Origin: Paramecium octaurelia
Taxonomy: Eukaryota > Ciliophora > Oligohymenophorea > Peniculida > Parameciidae
NCBI GenBank assembly: GCA_905182995.1
Contig: CAJJDP010000091.1
Span: 49,553 to 113,552 of the forward strand
Reading direction: 5' to 3'
Length of the DNA stretch: 64,000 bases
Below, piece by piece: positions 38,181 to 51,452 of the stretch. Under the pieces are notes generated by a model, which was given only the letters and a program-made list of their open reading frames with translations, was not told the DNA's origin and made no database searches. The translations under genes and the position numbers were made by a program. Numbering within the stretch: the stretch's first letter is position 1; each line of letters begins with the position of its first letter.

Positions 38181-39415
38181 GTCGTTATTATTAACCTGAT
38201 ATATTCAAAAATTATAAACTTAATATTATTATATTTAAGATGTTCTTTTGACTTTGATGGAGTAATTACGTTTGAAAAGATATAAATAAAATGTTAGCTA
38301 CGTATATCAGTTCTGTGTACTTTATGTTTAAATTTTTAATATCATCGTAATAATGGAGATCTTTATTACCCTGAATTAGTTTATCAACATATTTTTAAAG
38401 AAAAGTAATTGTAAACATTAGAAATGGTATTATTTAATACTAATTATTCAAAATGATATCAAATATATTATTGAGTTTGAAAAAGTGCTTTATAAATAAT
38501 ATATAATGTAAAACGGTATTAAAATTATTTAAAATCAAACTCGAGTTCAATATTCGAAGACATTGACGATCTGGCAAAAAAATCAATTGATTTTATTGCT
38601 TTATTTAAATTAATTGATCTCCAATTTTACCCTTATTTTCTTTGTCTTTGATATTTTAGAGTCTCTAATCCCCTTTTATATAGACTAAACTTTAATTAAC
38701 TTAAGTTAATTCTAAATGAAAATATTCTATTCCAAACATAACTAATAAGTTATTACCAAACCTTTTCATAGTTTATCATAAATTCTTGAGATAGGTTTAT
38801 TTGTACAGATATTGAGACCTAAATCTATTTCTGCTCTGTTTAACATATTATAATAGAATTAAAGGATTCTATAAATTTTCGATAGATTCAAACTTAATCA
38901 ATTTTTAAATCAATACTCTTATCAACCTTATATGCATTACCAGTAAAATCAAGTCTTCATTCTTTCACATAATACTTCTCCTATGTATTTCTGTAATGAA
39001 CTCCATAACTATAATTCAATATTTTCAATCATATAAGTGCAAGAATTTCAAAAGAGTCATTTAAATTAATGTGACTTTCAATTAATTCCCTTCTTAATTT
39101 CTTAATTATTTTAACAACTATTTGATATAATTTTAATGTTTTATTCTGGATGATTCTAATTATCACTAGTATTTTAAATGATGAGATAAGCTTTCAATTA
39201 TACACTCCCTTCATTAAAAAACAAATATTGTAAGACTAAAACGATGATGGCTAATCAAAGTCAGATCCATCTCATAACGGATTAAGTAATTATAAATTAA
39301 TAATTACAAAAAATAATCAATCTTGGAACTAAAATTATATATTATTGTTTAAGATATGTAAATGCTCAAACTATCTATTTAAGATTTAGAAATTGAATAA
39401 AATCAAAAAAAATAG
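38181..39415 (-). other. intergenic with a weak minus-strand relic
   Basis: About 38480-39090 reads on the minus strand as broken protein (LDFTGNAYKVDKSIDLKIDQ, then FIESFNSIIICQTEQKQIQV) with two TGA codons. No family recognised; the rest is AT-rich. Confidence 0.25.
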
Positions 39416-42400
39416 TCATCGATTACGCTTCTTTTGCAAGTTAAAATCTCTATCATTTAATATAAAACTTTGCAATTGATTGTAATAATATTTTCTCTCT
39501 TATTCATTTTGATCTTTAATTTTTTTTTTTAAGTAACTATCATAGACTTTATGGATTTACACATATATATCTATGAATAGGTTAGAAGCCAAAATTGAGC
39601 AAAACATACCTATATGAATCCAACCAAAAAGGATATAACTGTCCTAACTAAAATCAAAACTATAAATTAGAAATGATCCAGTTATTAACATCACTAAAAA
39701 CTCTCTACAAACTAATTTGTGAAGTTCGAATTGAGATTACAAAGGTTTAAATTTGATTAAGTAAATCAAATAGAAAAATGAAAGCATAGAAAGTAAAATA
39801 GATTATGCTTCAGGATAATTCATTAATTGAACAATAATCATTATGTAAAAAATTACTCTGTAAATTTAAAAAGATTTACATTGAACTTGCCAAAATGATG
39901 TTTTTGATTCAAAATAAAAATATTTCCATTTCTTTAAGTCTTTTATTTCAGCAGAAGTGATGGAAAATAAATTAAAATTCACAAAACAAACAAAAAGTAA
40001 TCCAACAATTGCATTAATGCTGTTGAAAATTTCAAAAGCACTATTAAATTAATAGTTTGGAAATTGCAATAATGTGCTAAATATAAGCTAATGTAGAATT
40101 GCTTAGTAAAGTTTAAATATGCCTAAAGAGAAATATTCGAACTTCAACTTTAAGCACTTCTTCTGAATCTTCTGTTAAAAAAAATCAATAAATTTTAGAA
40201 TTTTAGAGTTTGGATTTTATTAGTTGTAAAATTTAAATAAGAATTTTTACACACTTTTAGACACTATAATACAATATATTAGATAAGTTAATATCGATGC
40301 CAAGACAGAGAAATAGCAACTTTTTGCATTGATTAAATAAAACTAATTTAAAGTATTTGCTGTGGTTTATTATTGAGATTTATTGCTGGCTTAATATGGA
40401 AGAGTACCTCCATTTAACTTTGCCAATAATTAATCTACCTGAAAATAGTTCATAATGGGTTGCAATGAAACTTTGGTGTAAGTATTCAGAAATTCTTTTA
40501 AATGTGGTGGGAACTGATATTGCATAAACTTGATATAAGATAAGGACTATAGTAAATCTAGCAAATTAAAGAACATAATAGCATTTCCTGTCAGCAATGC
40601 CAAACTTGATACACTTACCATGGAATACATCATAACATCATTAATTTAAACGATAGAAGTCAATTATTTTTTTGCAGTTTCAGGCAAGACAAAAGGAGTT
40701 CCAAGAAGGATTGACTTCTAATAATTTTATAGATCTTATTCAAATTAGTTCTTTATTATAGATCTCTCTATTTCAACTTACAGAATAGGATCTATTATGG
40801 GTTGAAGAAATTCGATTGAGACTTTATATTTTGGATTGCTAAAGTGAATAGAAATATTTTAAATGTAACTGATGGTTAATAAATATTGAGTTTAAGTAGC
40901 TATTGTGAAAAAAACTAGTTCATCAAACTTTATTTCAGTCGATAATTTAACTTCTTAAGTGAAAGTTAGTTCGAATATCTAAGTTGAATTCATTTTATCT
41001 GACAACATATTGAGAATAAATTCTGGAGATCTAATAAATGTGCATGAACTTAATGATCCCTCTTAATTCACGCATTTATAAGAATTTTCAATATTGCAAA
41101 ATGAAGAGCATCCGTCACCTCCAAGACTGTTTCCATCATCACATTCTTCATACTGATTAATCAGTATTCCATTTCCGCACTAATTCACACATATATTATC
41201 AACCAGTAATTGGTTTTCTCCGCATCTTAAAGCTGTATATTGCTATTATTCTGAGATTGATGGATCAACATTAGTATCAGTCTAATTTTAGATTTTTTCC
41301 AAACATTTAGCTGTTTAGATATCCAATGTATATTATGCATCATCACATTTCTTACATTAACTTTATTGACAATCGACACAACCATTTGAGCATTAAAATT
41401 GACACTGATAGCATCCATCATTTGGTAAATCATTTCCATCGTCACATTCTTCTAGTCCTTCAATAATAATACCATCTCCACATATAGGAACACATTGGTT
41501 ATTAATTAATTGAAAGTTATCATCACAACCAGAACAAAGATTCTGTTGTTCACATATTTTACAATCTGGGATACAATCAAAAGTAGGATCATTATATGTG
41601 CATTTACCAAATAAACATAATTCGCAAGTCAATTCACAAGAAAAGTTGCAACTATGACACCCATCATATGGTATTGAATTGCCATCATCACACAATTCCA
41701 CATCAACAATTAATTTGTCTCCACAGATTGGTTTACATTTAAATTAATCTAAGAAGTATCCATCTTAACAAATTTGACATATATCCTAATTACAAACCAA
41801 ACAACCACTTAGACAATTATAATTACAATTATAGCAATTAGAATTGACATCTTATATTAGTGTATCACAAATCTCAGTCCCAATAATTAATCCATCTCCA
41901 CAAATTTCTGCACATTCATTATTGATTAACATATACCCAATTTAACATTCTTGACAGCTACCAAATTTACATATAATACAATTGGGATGACATTTAAATT
42001 AACAATTTTCACATTTTGTCATATAAGAAACCATCTAATCTTCACATTATTCATTTTCTACAATTAAATTATCACCACAAATTTGAATGCATTATCTAGT
42101 ATATTAATCATATTAATAGCCTATTTCACATTTAAGACAATCCCCATTTTAGCAATCAATACAATAAAATGAACATTCCTATTCACAATTATTACATAAA
42201 TCGAAAGGGTTCAAATTTGAATCATCACACAGTTCTTGTCCCTTAGCAACAATTCCATCACCACATACAAATTCACAATTAACTCCTGTTAAATACCAGC
42301 CATTACTTTCATCACACTTTTCGCAAATACCTTAATTACATTGAAAACAATGATCGTAACATTATAATTAGCAATCATGACATCCATCAAATGCATTATT

Positions 42401-45003
42401 ATTACCATCATCACACTATTCATATTTGACTATAACCAAATCTCCGCAAATTGATTTACATTTATTGATTGATTCAACTAATTAATAATTATCTTTGCAT
42501 TCATAACACTTACCTAAATGGCAAAGCTTGCATTCTTCTTCACATTTAAATTTACATTAATCACATCCATCAAATGGGTCATTATTACCATCATCGCATT
42601 CTTCTTCTTCAACTACTATTTTATCCCCACATTTTGGAAGGCAAGGTAGATTAATACCATCATCGTAAAATCCAGGCTGACATAAACATTAATTGTATTG
42701 AATGCTTCTGTGAAATTCCTCAATACATGAAACACAATCATTTTATGTAATACCAAAACAGTTTTCACAATACCTATTACATTATTAACACAGCATTCCT
42801 TGTTTAAAACTGAATGGCTTACACAAACAAATTCCATTAATTAGTTAAAAATCATCGCTAATGCATTATTAACATTCTTCTGAACTTAAACACTTAATAC
42901 AAAATTAATCGCAATCTTTGCAACTATAGGTTAATGTTTATTGATCAAAATTGATATATTAATTACTTTAGCAATTTGAACTATCATGACCTACCTTCCA
43001 TAAGGTGCATCCACTTGAACTTGTGCAAGCTAAGCAAAAAGGAGGGCACTAATATTTAATGTTTTAAATAATACGTAATTGACAACAATAAAGTAGTCTG
43101 ATATGGCACAAAAACATTATTTAATATTTTGAATAGATGCTTAACAATTAAATTCTATGTATAAATTGTTATCATAAAAATTGTTCAAATTAATGTAAAA
43201 ATAACGAGTGCTTTCTTAAGCAAATCGACCAATTAGATTTGATCCTGCTCCAGGATTATTAAAAGGTCCTGAAAACGCACTGCTAGTAGTACCTATCTTA
43301 TAATAAAAAGATCCAGTATAACTGTCTCCGTAAGTTAAACTAAAATAAATTTACACTCCATAATGAGGATTTAAAATAGACCATGTCTTGGTATATGATC
43401 CATCATTCCATACCAGCAAACCTCCTAATACTATTTTATTGTTCAAAAATGAAAATTTTTATGTGGTTTCAATATTAGTTGATGGATCTGGAAATGTCTC
43501 ATAAAAAGAATTGATCTCATCGAGAGTCATATTTAAATTATAAAATCCTTTGGCTAAATACCTAGAATCTAATGATATAACTTTAATTTTACATGGAATA
43601 ATATCCTCGTAATCCACACAATTAACTGAATGAATAGGACATTCATCAACACATTAATTTCTATATAATTTATAGTTTGTTTCACATTATGCACATTTAG
43701 ACTAGTCTTAACAAATCTTACAATTCTATTAACAAAGTCCTGTGTCAATTGTGACATTTTTAAATCCCCAAATTTCACTTGCATGTTAAAGTTACCCTTA
43801 AATCTTAATAATTGGATGAGAATTAGAGACTTAAAAAATCGTCTCTATTCTTAACAAAGTAAAAGTACTATAGATGCAAGTAATACTTTTTTGAAATATT
43901 TTATTCAAATTTTCATATTAATAATCATTTGTAGTTTTTATGATGCGAGATTAGATTTAATTATCATTTAAGATTTCAATTTTACTTGAATCTAGTAAAT
44001 TCGACAACTAAAAAGTAAGGCGAATTCGGAGAAATCTGACTGAATCTCTTAAATTCATTGAGTAAAGCACCCCTTCATTAAATTAAAATTCACCAATTAA
44101 ATCATTTCCATAACAATCCTTTTAAATTAAATCAGTGTTCTTAGGATGAAATATGTCTGTTATAAAAATGAAAGGGGAATATCTATTATCATTTGATACT
44201 GGTATTACATTATTATCAAAAAATGTTAATAATGATTTAATTCTGTAGTCTGATACGCAAATTTTATCATAACGAGCTATCGAATAATTTCTATCACATT
44301 CCTAACGACAACCTATAAATGTTTCAGCAAATTATTATTCAGGAATACATTAGCATTTCCCTCCTTATAACCCTTAACCATCGAAGCACGTTAAACAATT
44401 TGTTTCTAAAGGCCCATTACAACTTAAGCATGTTGGATAACAAGGATTTACATAAATTAACATGTTTCTAACTCCTATGTACGATTATGTTGAGCCAGAA
44501 TTAAAACAAACATTTATTATAAAGTTGTTTTCAATTTAGAGATTATTAATTGTATTTGTTGTTATTGTCTGAAGACCAAAATATTAGTATAAATTAGTGC
44601 AAATATTTTGACTGTTAAATAGTAAATCAGGTGAAGAATAACTTCTTTAATAAATTTAATGATCACCACTTGGAGTTGTTAATTTCACCTATAATTTAGA
44701 ATTTTTATCTGATCCTTCAATAAAAAAGACATCAAAAACTACTTAAACTGAATAACTCTTATAGTTGAATGACTTTATCATGGATTCAGAATTGTCATTT
44801 AAAGACGCATATTTTTATGGATTTTAATTACAACTACCTATATTGAATGTAGGAGGATAAGTTACGGTGCATGATTTAAAAATCATCCAGTCATTATTAT
44901 CACTATTAGCATCCGTAAAACTATAATCTATTAATCTCCAGTTTGCAAGGACATGGAAACTAAGAAGTAGAAATAAAATGCATTCCTTTAAATAAAAAAT
45001 CAT
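39416..45003 (-). CDS. giant Cys-rich membrane protein with CDDGN repeats
   Basis: ATG 45003 gives a signal peptide (MIFYLKECILFLLLSFHVLA); TGA 39418-39416. One 26-nt intron (43049-43074) leaves exactly 1854 codons (1853 aa). After an N-terminal beta-rich domain come growth-factor-receptor-like Cys modules (CLSCNGPLETNCLTC), then about eight repeats of form CGD...E-CDDGN...DGC..C between about 42650 and 41130 (residues about 780-1290), known from DUF4215-type extracellular proteins. The C-terminal 520 residues hold a conserved linker (SILLGTPFVLPETAKKQ, LLDLLQSLSYIKFMQYQFPP, LNGGTLPY) and about seven membrane spans. It is a different subfamily from the 19313 gene. A surface role is likely; the ligand is unknown. 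Confidence 0.93.
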
Positions 45004-46334
45004 ATTTTTAATTTACATTATTTACTAAAACAATAAAGGAATTAACATCCTTCATTAATTTAATCAGTTTACATCATAGTTGTGTGTTTGCAAGATAATT
45101 TTTATGATAGGTTATTTGATACATAATAGTTTTTCTATAGTTAAGAGTAATATCCATATTGATTGGATCTCACAATATGAACCTATTGGTTTCCAAATGG
45201 TACATTGAAATCTATTGCAAAATTAATTATTAATATTTTATTTGAATGCCATCGCTTTTTGAATAATAAGCATGTCTTATAAATCTTATTACGCTTTAAG
45301 TTGTTTTTATAAAAAATAGATTAAAATAAATAAATAAATATACATATTTGCTGAGACAAACTAATGATTTTATCAAATTTAAGTTTTTAGTAATGAAGAT
45401 TTCTTATGTTGTAGCCTTAAAAGTTTGAATTTTCCTAACAACATTTTTTATAAGATTTAAGATTAAGAGTTCCTCAGACAACACTTTTAGTATATTATTA
45501 GGTATCTTGAGCCCTGATATGAATAAACTTGAAATGCACAAATTTATTATGAAAGTCTAATCCATTTATTTCGTCAAAATCATTTATTTTACATCCCATT
45601 TTATTGAAAAGATCATCCAACCTTAATTTGTATTACATAATCTTGTCAAAATTACTCCATAATCATTCCAATAGAATGATAATTTAATTCTCAATCCTCA
45701 ATTATCGTCTCAATATTTCTAAAAATTTCTATATTCAAGATCTCCTCTTTCTTCATAAATAATAAAAAGCCATTTAACCATAACTAATATAACATAATTT
45801 CCTTTAATTTCTGTGTATCAAATTAAAATTAATTCTAATTGGTTAGGAAAATTAGTTATATTCCAGAAGTGAACTTTTTGTTGTAGTTTCCATTTTAGAG
45901 TAATTATTGCAATGTTATTTTAATTTTCCTTTAATTTTACTATTATTCCTCCAAAACTTTTAGGTTTATATCCTAGTTATCAACTATAAGTATTGCTTCA
46001 TTGTAATTGCTGTTAAATTAAAGAATTATAATTCTCAAAGATTGAATTAGCTGTTTCTAAATACAATGTTGAATTTAATTATATGAAATGCTAATTTTAG
46101 AGTCACATTTTATTTTGCAGAGTAAAATACAGAAATAATAAAATTAAAATTTCAGGATTACAAAATGAATGACATTATCAGAGAATATGATTAATATTAG
46201 GCAGAAATAATTACACAAAGACTTATAATTATTGTAAACTAGAATTAGAGTGATTGGATTGATCTATCGATGTAACTTCGTGAAAAATGAAAAATTTATT
46301 CAACTTCTTTTATAACAATAATTAAATTTTTTGA
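45004..46334 (-). other. intergenic with broken coding-like frames
   Basis: Between about 45400 and 46160 the minus strand reads as protein-like in two overlapping frames (ITLKWKLQQKVHFWNITNFP; QKLKEIMLYQLWLNGFLLF), each with several TGA codons. It is probably a decayed gene of unknown family; no start or splice structure seen. Confidence 0.3.
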
Positions 46335-46892
46335 TCAACATTATTCTTCACCATTTTGATAATCAATCTTGTTATTACCATTGTCGATGCATTTGTATTT
46401 AAACCAACTACAAAATGATATTTGATCACAATCATATTAATTATAATAGTCTGAACATTTTTTATCATAGCAAAGTTTTCTTTTCTCATCCCAAATGCAA
46501 TATGAATTTGCACATTTACCAGCCTCACTAGCTTACAATGTAACACATGATGAGTCCCAACATTAGTTATTTCTCCAAGAGCAAGCAACCTAATTTATTG
46601 TAGTAAATACAATTTGACAACACCTATCCTATTATAATTCTTCTGTGCATTTTCTGATGAAGCACGAGGATGAACTTGCTACCCACTTACAGTTTGCTGC
46701 AAATTAGCATTCATTTTCATTATTCAATTGATTGCAGATGTTTTGACATTTTGAAGGTGACCAATAATCCCATTCACATTTATCATTCTCATTACACTAC
46801 CTTTGATCTGTAATTTCATTACATTAACTTTTAACACAAGTTAATTATGTAAGCATCCAAATAAGAAATATATTCACATTAACTATTTTCAT
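46335..46892 (-). CDS. small secreted Cys-rich protein, 185 aa
   Basis: ATG 46892 encodes a signal peptide (MKIVNVNIFLIWMLTQLTCV) with the mature part starting near CNEITDQRQCNENDKCEW. TGA 46337-46335; 186 codons, no intron. More than 20 Cys occur in spaced pairs (CQNICNQLNNENECQFAANC, CCQIVFTTINQVACSW, CSDYYNQYDCDQISFCSW), a pattern of small disulfide-knotted modules of the form C..xxC.W. No membrane anchor, so it is secreted or stored in a secretory organelle. The family is not identified. Confidence 0.8.
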
Positions 46893-47618
46893 TTGAATTA
46901 TTAATTTATACTTATCGTTGGGAAGATTTTAGAGATATTTCAAATTTACTTATTGTTTTCAACAAATTAATTGCTGATATAATTTAAAATTTCTTAAAGT
47001 AATTCTAGGCTTTTGCAAATTCATAGAAATTATCATTATATTTAATTGAATTATAGACTGCTATATTCTGTTTTATTAGTTTCTAATAATCATAACCCTA
47101 GTAATATTACAAATTTATATAATGTTCTTGGAGGTCCATATATTTTTTACATTTCAATTAATTTACTATAAGATTTATACTAACTGTAACAAAGATATTT
47201 ACTTTGTTAAGAAATCGATTTTAATCTTGATGTGTTTGAAACATTGAATTTAATCTAGAGAATCATTTTAATACAGGTTGTAAATGAATATTCAAAAGAT
47301 TATAATACCCTTTAAATTTCAAAATTATTTGAAAATTATATATAATTAACCATTCATATGATAATAAATAATATAATAAACATTTAAATTTGATGATTAA
47401 ATTAACATCTATAAATAGTATTTCATCTAGTAATTGTAATTTAAATATTTTGCATTACTTAACAGAAAGAAGAGGAATTTCAAATTAATTAAATGATTAA
47501 AGCAACAATTTACAATTTCAAAGTCCATTTAATTACTTTTTTGTAGAAAATCTTAATTTTTTATATTGCAGATAAGGATTTCTAAAATAAAAGAATGTAT
47601 TTTAATGTAATTTATACT
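46893..47618. other. intergenic
   Basis: AT-rich; no gene or RNA recognised on either strand. Confidence 0.5.
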
Positions 47619-48271
47619 TCATTTCTTTTTTGAAACAAAGATTGCTAATATTAAGAATGCTATTTCAGCCACTTTTTTCAAAACGGAGGCAGACGAGAAT
47701 GATGAATTTTTATATTCTTCAATTGATGCTTGATTCAATTTGAGATTAGTAATTAAATCAGAAACGACTTTTTCAAATTCTGAGCAATTAATGGATTTTT
47801 CCTTTAATTCAGATTCACTAAAATAGTAATTGTATTGAATTTATCCTTATTTTACAGTAATCTTTAATTTCCATATGTCATCAACTTTCTTCTCAAATTA
47901 TTATTAGCTCATCTCGTCAATATATCCTCCTTATTTACTATCATCATTTTTCTCCTATTATTCAGTTTGCTTTGTAGTACCTGAATTGATTACTCGTTTT
48001 AAGTCATATTTTTGTTTATATTCTAAATCAGATAAAATCTAGAGATATAAAATATTGAATTTCTTACTCTGAATGCCTCTTGCACATTTAAATATTTTTC
48101 ACTGTTTGGTGTTTATGAATCTGGATGGTATTTCTTAGCTAATTGATAGTAATGGATTCGAATTTAGGATTGGTCAGCTGTAGGAGGAAGCTTTAATACT
48201 TTATAATAGTCCTTTGTATAATCAATTTTTGCTGAAACTCTTGAAAAAGCTTGAAGTGTTTTTAATAACAT
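47619..48271 (-). CDS. J-domain (DnaJ/HSP40) protein with C-terminal membrane anchor
   Basis: ATG 48271, TGA 47621-47619. One 29-nt intron (48039-48067) leaves exactly 208 codons (207 aa). Residues about 15-75 are a J domain: DYYKVLKLPPTADQSQIR, YYQLAKKYHPDS with the essential HPD, then EAFRILSDLEYKQKYD across the intron. J domains stimulate HSP70 ATPase. The N-terminus (MLLKTLQAFSRVSAKIDY) is basic and hydroxylated, compatible with a mitochondrial presequence. A hydrophobic C-terminus (VAEIAFLILAIFVSKKK) looks like a tail anchor with a basic end. It lacks the G/F and Cys-rich regions, so it is a class C J protein. Confidence 0.92.
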
Positions 48272-48354
48272 TTTTTTAATATTTATTGAATTTAATTTGA
48301 GATAAAACATTCAATAAGGATCCAAACTTATATCAGACTAAAATACTGCCAATA

Positions 48355-49143
48355 ATGAGCAATTTTTCCAATCACAAAAATAGCATTAGAAATTGCAAGA
48401 ATAATATTCATATTTTTTTGAGGAAGAAGCAGAATTAAGTAAAACAATCTAAAAAAACGAATAGGAGATTAATAGAAGGATACTTGAGATAAATATCAAA
48501 TCAAATTTTTTGATACCACTGCAGGTTATCTGAATTTTCCTTCAAAATAGTGGAAATTACAAATAATTCAGATGATTTCAAATAAAAATATGTGTAATAA
48601 TTATTCATTTTTATGATAAACTAGGTTAATTCCAAAAATTAGATCCTCTATTGTTTAGACCATAAAATTCACACAAATTCATGATAGGAGATTATTATCT
48701 TCTCATAAAAGTAAAAGATTTGATCGTTTTAGCTTTTAAGCTTTTAAGCTGTTTTTTTATTTCTTTCTTCTTTTATTAATTAAAAATAAAAGAGTTGGCG
48801 TCATTTTGTGTTTTTAGAGAAGAAATTTATGGAGAGGAAATCAATTTTGATTCTCAAAGAAGAACAAGCTTACCCTCAAATAAAAATAAAAGATTAGGAG
48901 ATTTGTTGTTTTTTCTGACACATCTAGAAAAGAAGAAACAATATCAAAAGTAAATTTATCATAATTATTTAAAACTAATATAGAAAAGAAATAGATTATT
49001 TAAGATGAAGTTTAGAGCAAAAATCAACTATGATTATGCTAATAACAAAGAGGATTATAGGGTATAAGTAAAGATAGAAGTTTATAATGTCAGGAATAAA
49101 AAATATTAACAAAGTGAAATATTTTTAAATTTAAATGAATGAA
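48355..49143 (+). CDS. possible small basic protein gene, splicing unresolved
   Basis: An ATG at 48355 (MSNFSNHKNSIRNCKNNIHI) opens a Lys/Asn-rich frame. A likely 26-nt intron starts near 48439, and further coding-like segments continue to a TGA near 49141 (e.g. INFDSQRRTSLPSNKNKRLG; MKFRAKINYDYANNKEDYRV). All three plus frames are partly open, so I cannot fix the exon structure or the product. Confidence 0.3.
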
Positions 49144-49397
49144 ATAGCTATAAAATGGATGTTAACAAGAATTTTGGGAGAAACTCAAGTGGAAAAATAT
49201 ATAATCAGAAATAGATATGTTAATGAATGCTGTAATAAATAGCACTTCAAGTTCAGAAATAATATGGATATATTAATTAAAATTAGACTGTTTTTAATAA
49301 ATTCTTCTGCATTGATATAACAGTATTTATATTTTATTTCCAAATTTGTTTGTTTTCATTTTGAGTTAATATATTTTATGTAAAAATGTAAAATAAT

Positions 49398-49861
49398 TCA
49401 TTATTCTTACAGTTTTTATTATAAAATCTAACAATTACTTGTAAAATTATGTAATGTATCATTCATCTTTTGCCTGATTTATTTCATTTTGCATTCTAAG
49501 GATAGCAATTAGAAATCATCTTATAATTTATTAATGATGATCTAAGTAATTTCTTCTATTGATTAAATCGTCATCAATTTGTATTTAACGTCCCTAATTT
49601 GATATTAATATTACAATTAATAAAGTCATCTGTTTGTATTATTTCTAGAGCAATTGAATCATCAATATCTACCTTAATAAATTTTTTATAATATCTAATT
49701 AGTTAAAAATAATACAATTCCATGATTTCTTTATCAGAGTAAATTTTGTCTGGAATAGTGTAAGCTTTTTTGTGAAATACAGGTTATTTCTTCTGCTTAG
49801 GGATTTGTATTCTCATTGGCATTCTGACTTGTCTAATCAAGAGGCATAAATCGTTATTCAT
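49398..49861 (-). CDS. small unknown protein, possible frameshift
   Basis: ATG 49861 (MNNDLCLLIRQVRMPMRIQI ... SDKEIMELYYFQLIRYYKKF) to DDFIN at about 49615. A 21-nt GTAATA...TTAG intron candidate follows (49594-49614), then clearly coding SIEEITQIIINKLQDDFQLL to TGA 49400-49398. The two parts are one base out of register at the GGG run near 49592-49594, so either a base is missing in the sequence or the gene is broken. The C-terminus is a helical, coiled-coil-like segment. No family recognised. Confidence 0.45.
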
Positions 49862-49916
49862 AAATTAACGATAAAATAAATAGAGTTCTTAACAATAATA
49901 TTATTTTAAATTTAAT

Positions 49917-51425
49917 GAACAGAAACTTGAAATTGGGTAAGAATATTAAAAAATAGAATTAGGAGAAATTGAGAATCTTTCAAGAGTAAAATTAGCTCAT
50001 TTTTCTGAGACAGCTACAAGATTCTTTACATATGTTGATGAATAGAATTAGATTTACATTGATAAGATAGAAAATTCAAAAAATTTGTTAGATTTTAAAT
50101 TTTTCAACCCATCTCAATAGTGTTTTGTTTAAAGTCAGAATGAAATCATATTTAGTAGTTATGATAATGAATTAATAAACGGTTCAATTAAAGGTATTAT
50201 TTCATTTATGGATATTTAAACCTAAAAAAATATTATTAGTTCTTAAGTATTTAGTTTAATCTAATATACAGGAACATTTATCATCAATACCAACTTTAGC
50301 AATAATTTCTAAACCAAGAAAATATTGTATTAAGTGGAGCAATCGATAGTTAAGTAAAACTCTTGGATTTAAGGTATAAAACTGCTTGGATTTACATTAA
50401 AAGCGCATAAATTATCAATAAGTGCTTTAGTAGTCTCCTGATGGTAACTTTTAGCATCTGGTTCCAATGATGGAAGTGTAAAATTTTGGATAGTCATTAA
50501 TAAAAATTTTTTGGCTACTTTTAATGAATCATGTTTATAGTATAATCCTCTTGATAAAGCAATAGCTACAGCGTCAATGGGTGCATTAGATATTTGAGTT
50601 TAGATAAATACAATTAAGTAATTTGAATCTTATCATAAGATATCCTCAACGAAACCAGATGATTAACCAGTAATGAAGGAAAATAATTAATATGACTAAT
50701 TATGGAGGATCAAATATTCTATGATTAAACTATAGGTAGAAATTATGATATTTGGGATAGAAATATAAAATTCATCTTTATCGGCACAAAATTATTCATT
50801 TAAATGTTGGGATCTTGAAAGAGGTGCATTATTGTTAGATAATTTACAAAGTAATTGTAAGGGCATATTGGATACTTATGGATTTTAAGACAAAGGATTT
50901 TTTGGCTTTTCTAGTAGAATTAAACTGGCCTAAGTAGATATAGTATTGATAGACATATGCAACGAATTCACAGTGAAAGAAGATAAAGTTGTGAAATAAA
51001 TGATCAATTCTAGTTGAGAAACAGTGTTCATATTTTAAAGACAATAGAATTCTCAAAATATTTTTTCAAACTCTGTGAATCTAAAACAACATAGTTAATA
51101 GAAGTATAAGGTTTCCAATAAAGTAATTGTAATATTGGAAACAAATATGTATCAACAGCACAAATATTGGTTAATTAATAAACGAAAAGAATTGATTTTA
51201 ACATTTAGGATCTATAAACAATAAAGTATTTTAATTAAATGTCAAAAGTAGAGAGGAAAGAGTGGCTTACTATGTCAGTATAATAGAATAATTAAAGTAA
51301 ATAATTTATAGCCTAAGTTAACAAAATTAATAGATAGAAATAAGGAAGAGATTATTGATTTAGTTAAAAAATTTCAAATAAAAATATTAGGCTTTTTAAA
51401 AAGAATGAATTAATATTAATAATGA
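49917..51425 (+). pseudogene. decayed WD40-repeat gene
   Basis: One frame of about 500 codons from 49917 to TGA 51423-51425 reads as a WD40-type protein (LSRVKLAHFSETATRFFTYV, LLASGSNDGSVKFW, SFKCWDLERGALLLDNLQ, FWGFSSRIKLAQVDIVLID-like). Two TGA codons interrupt it (near 50599 and 51016). At 50428-50452 two small indels cancel each other around SPDGN, with a further TGA in the outer frame. There is no ATG at the left end. The late part is helical (DRNKEEIIDLVKKFQIKIL). It ends 28 bp from the 3' end of the converging pyrophosphatase-like gene. Confidence 0.6.
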
Positions 51426-51452
51426 TGATGATTTTTTTCTATTTATTATTTT

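Noticed and set aside
38480-41080. Plus-strand coding-like frames
   Set aside because: For 39416-41080 the minus strand carries the conserved C-terminus of the giant Cys-rich gene, so the plus frames are shadows.
41227-43784. Several minus-strand standard-code ORFs of 70-100 aa
   Set aside because: Pieces or out-of-frame shadows of the 1853-aa Cys-rich gene, cut wherever TAA or TAG encodes Gln.
49917-51425. Idea that in-frame TGA encodes Trp or selenocysteine here
   Set aside because: All intact genes in the window end at TGA, and some of the TGAs sit next to indels, which fits decay better.
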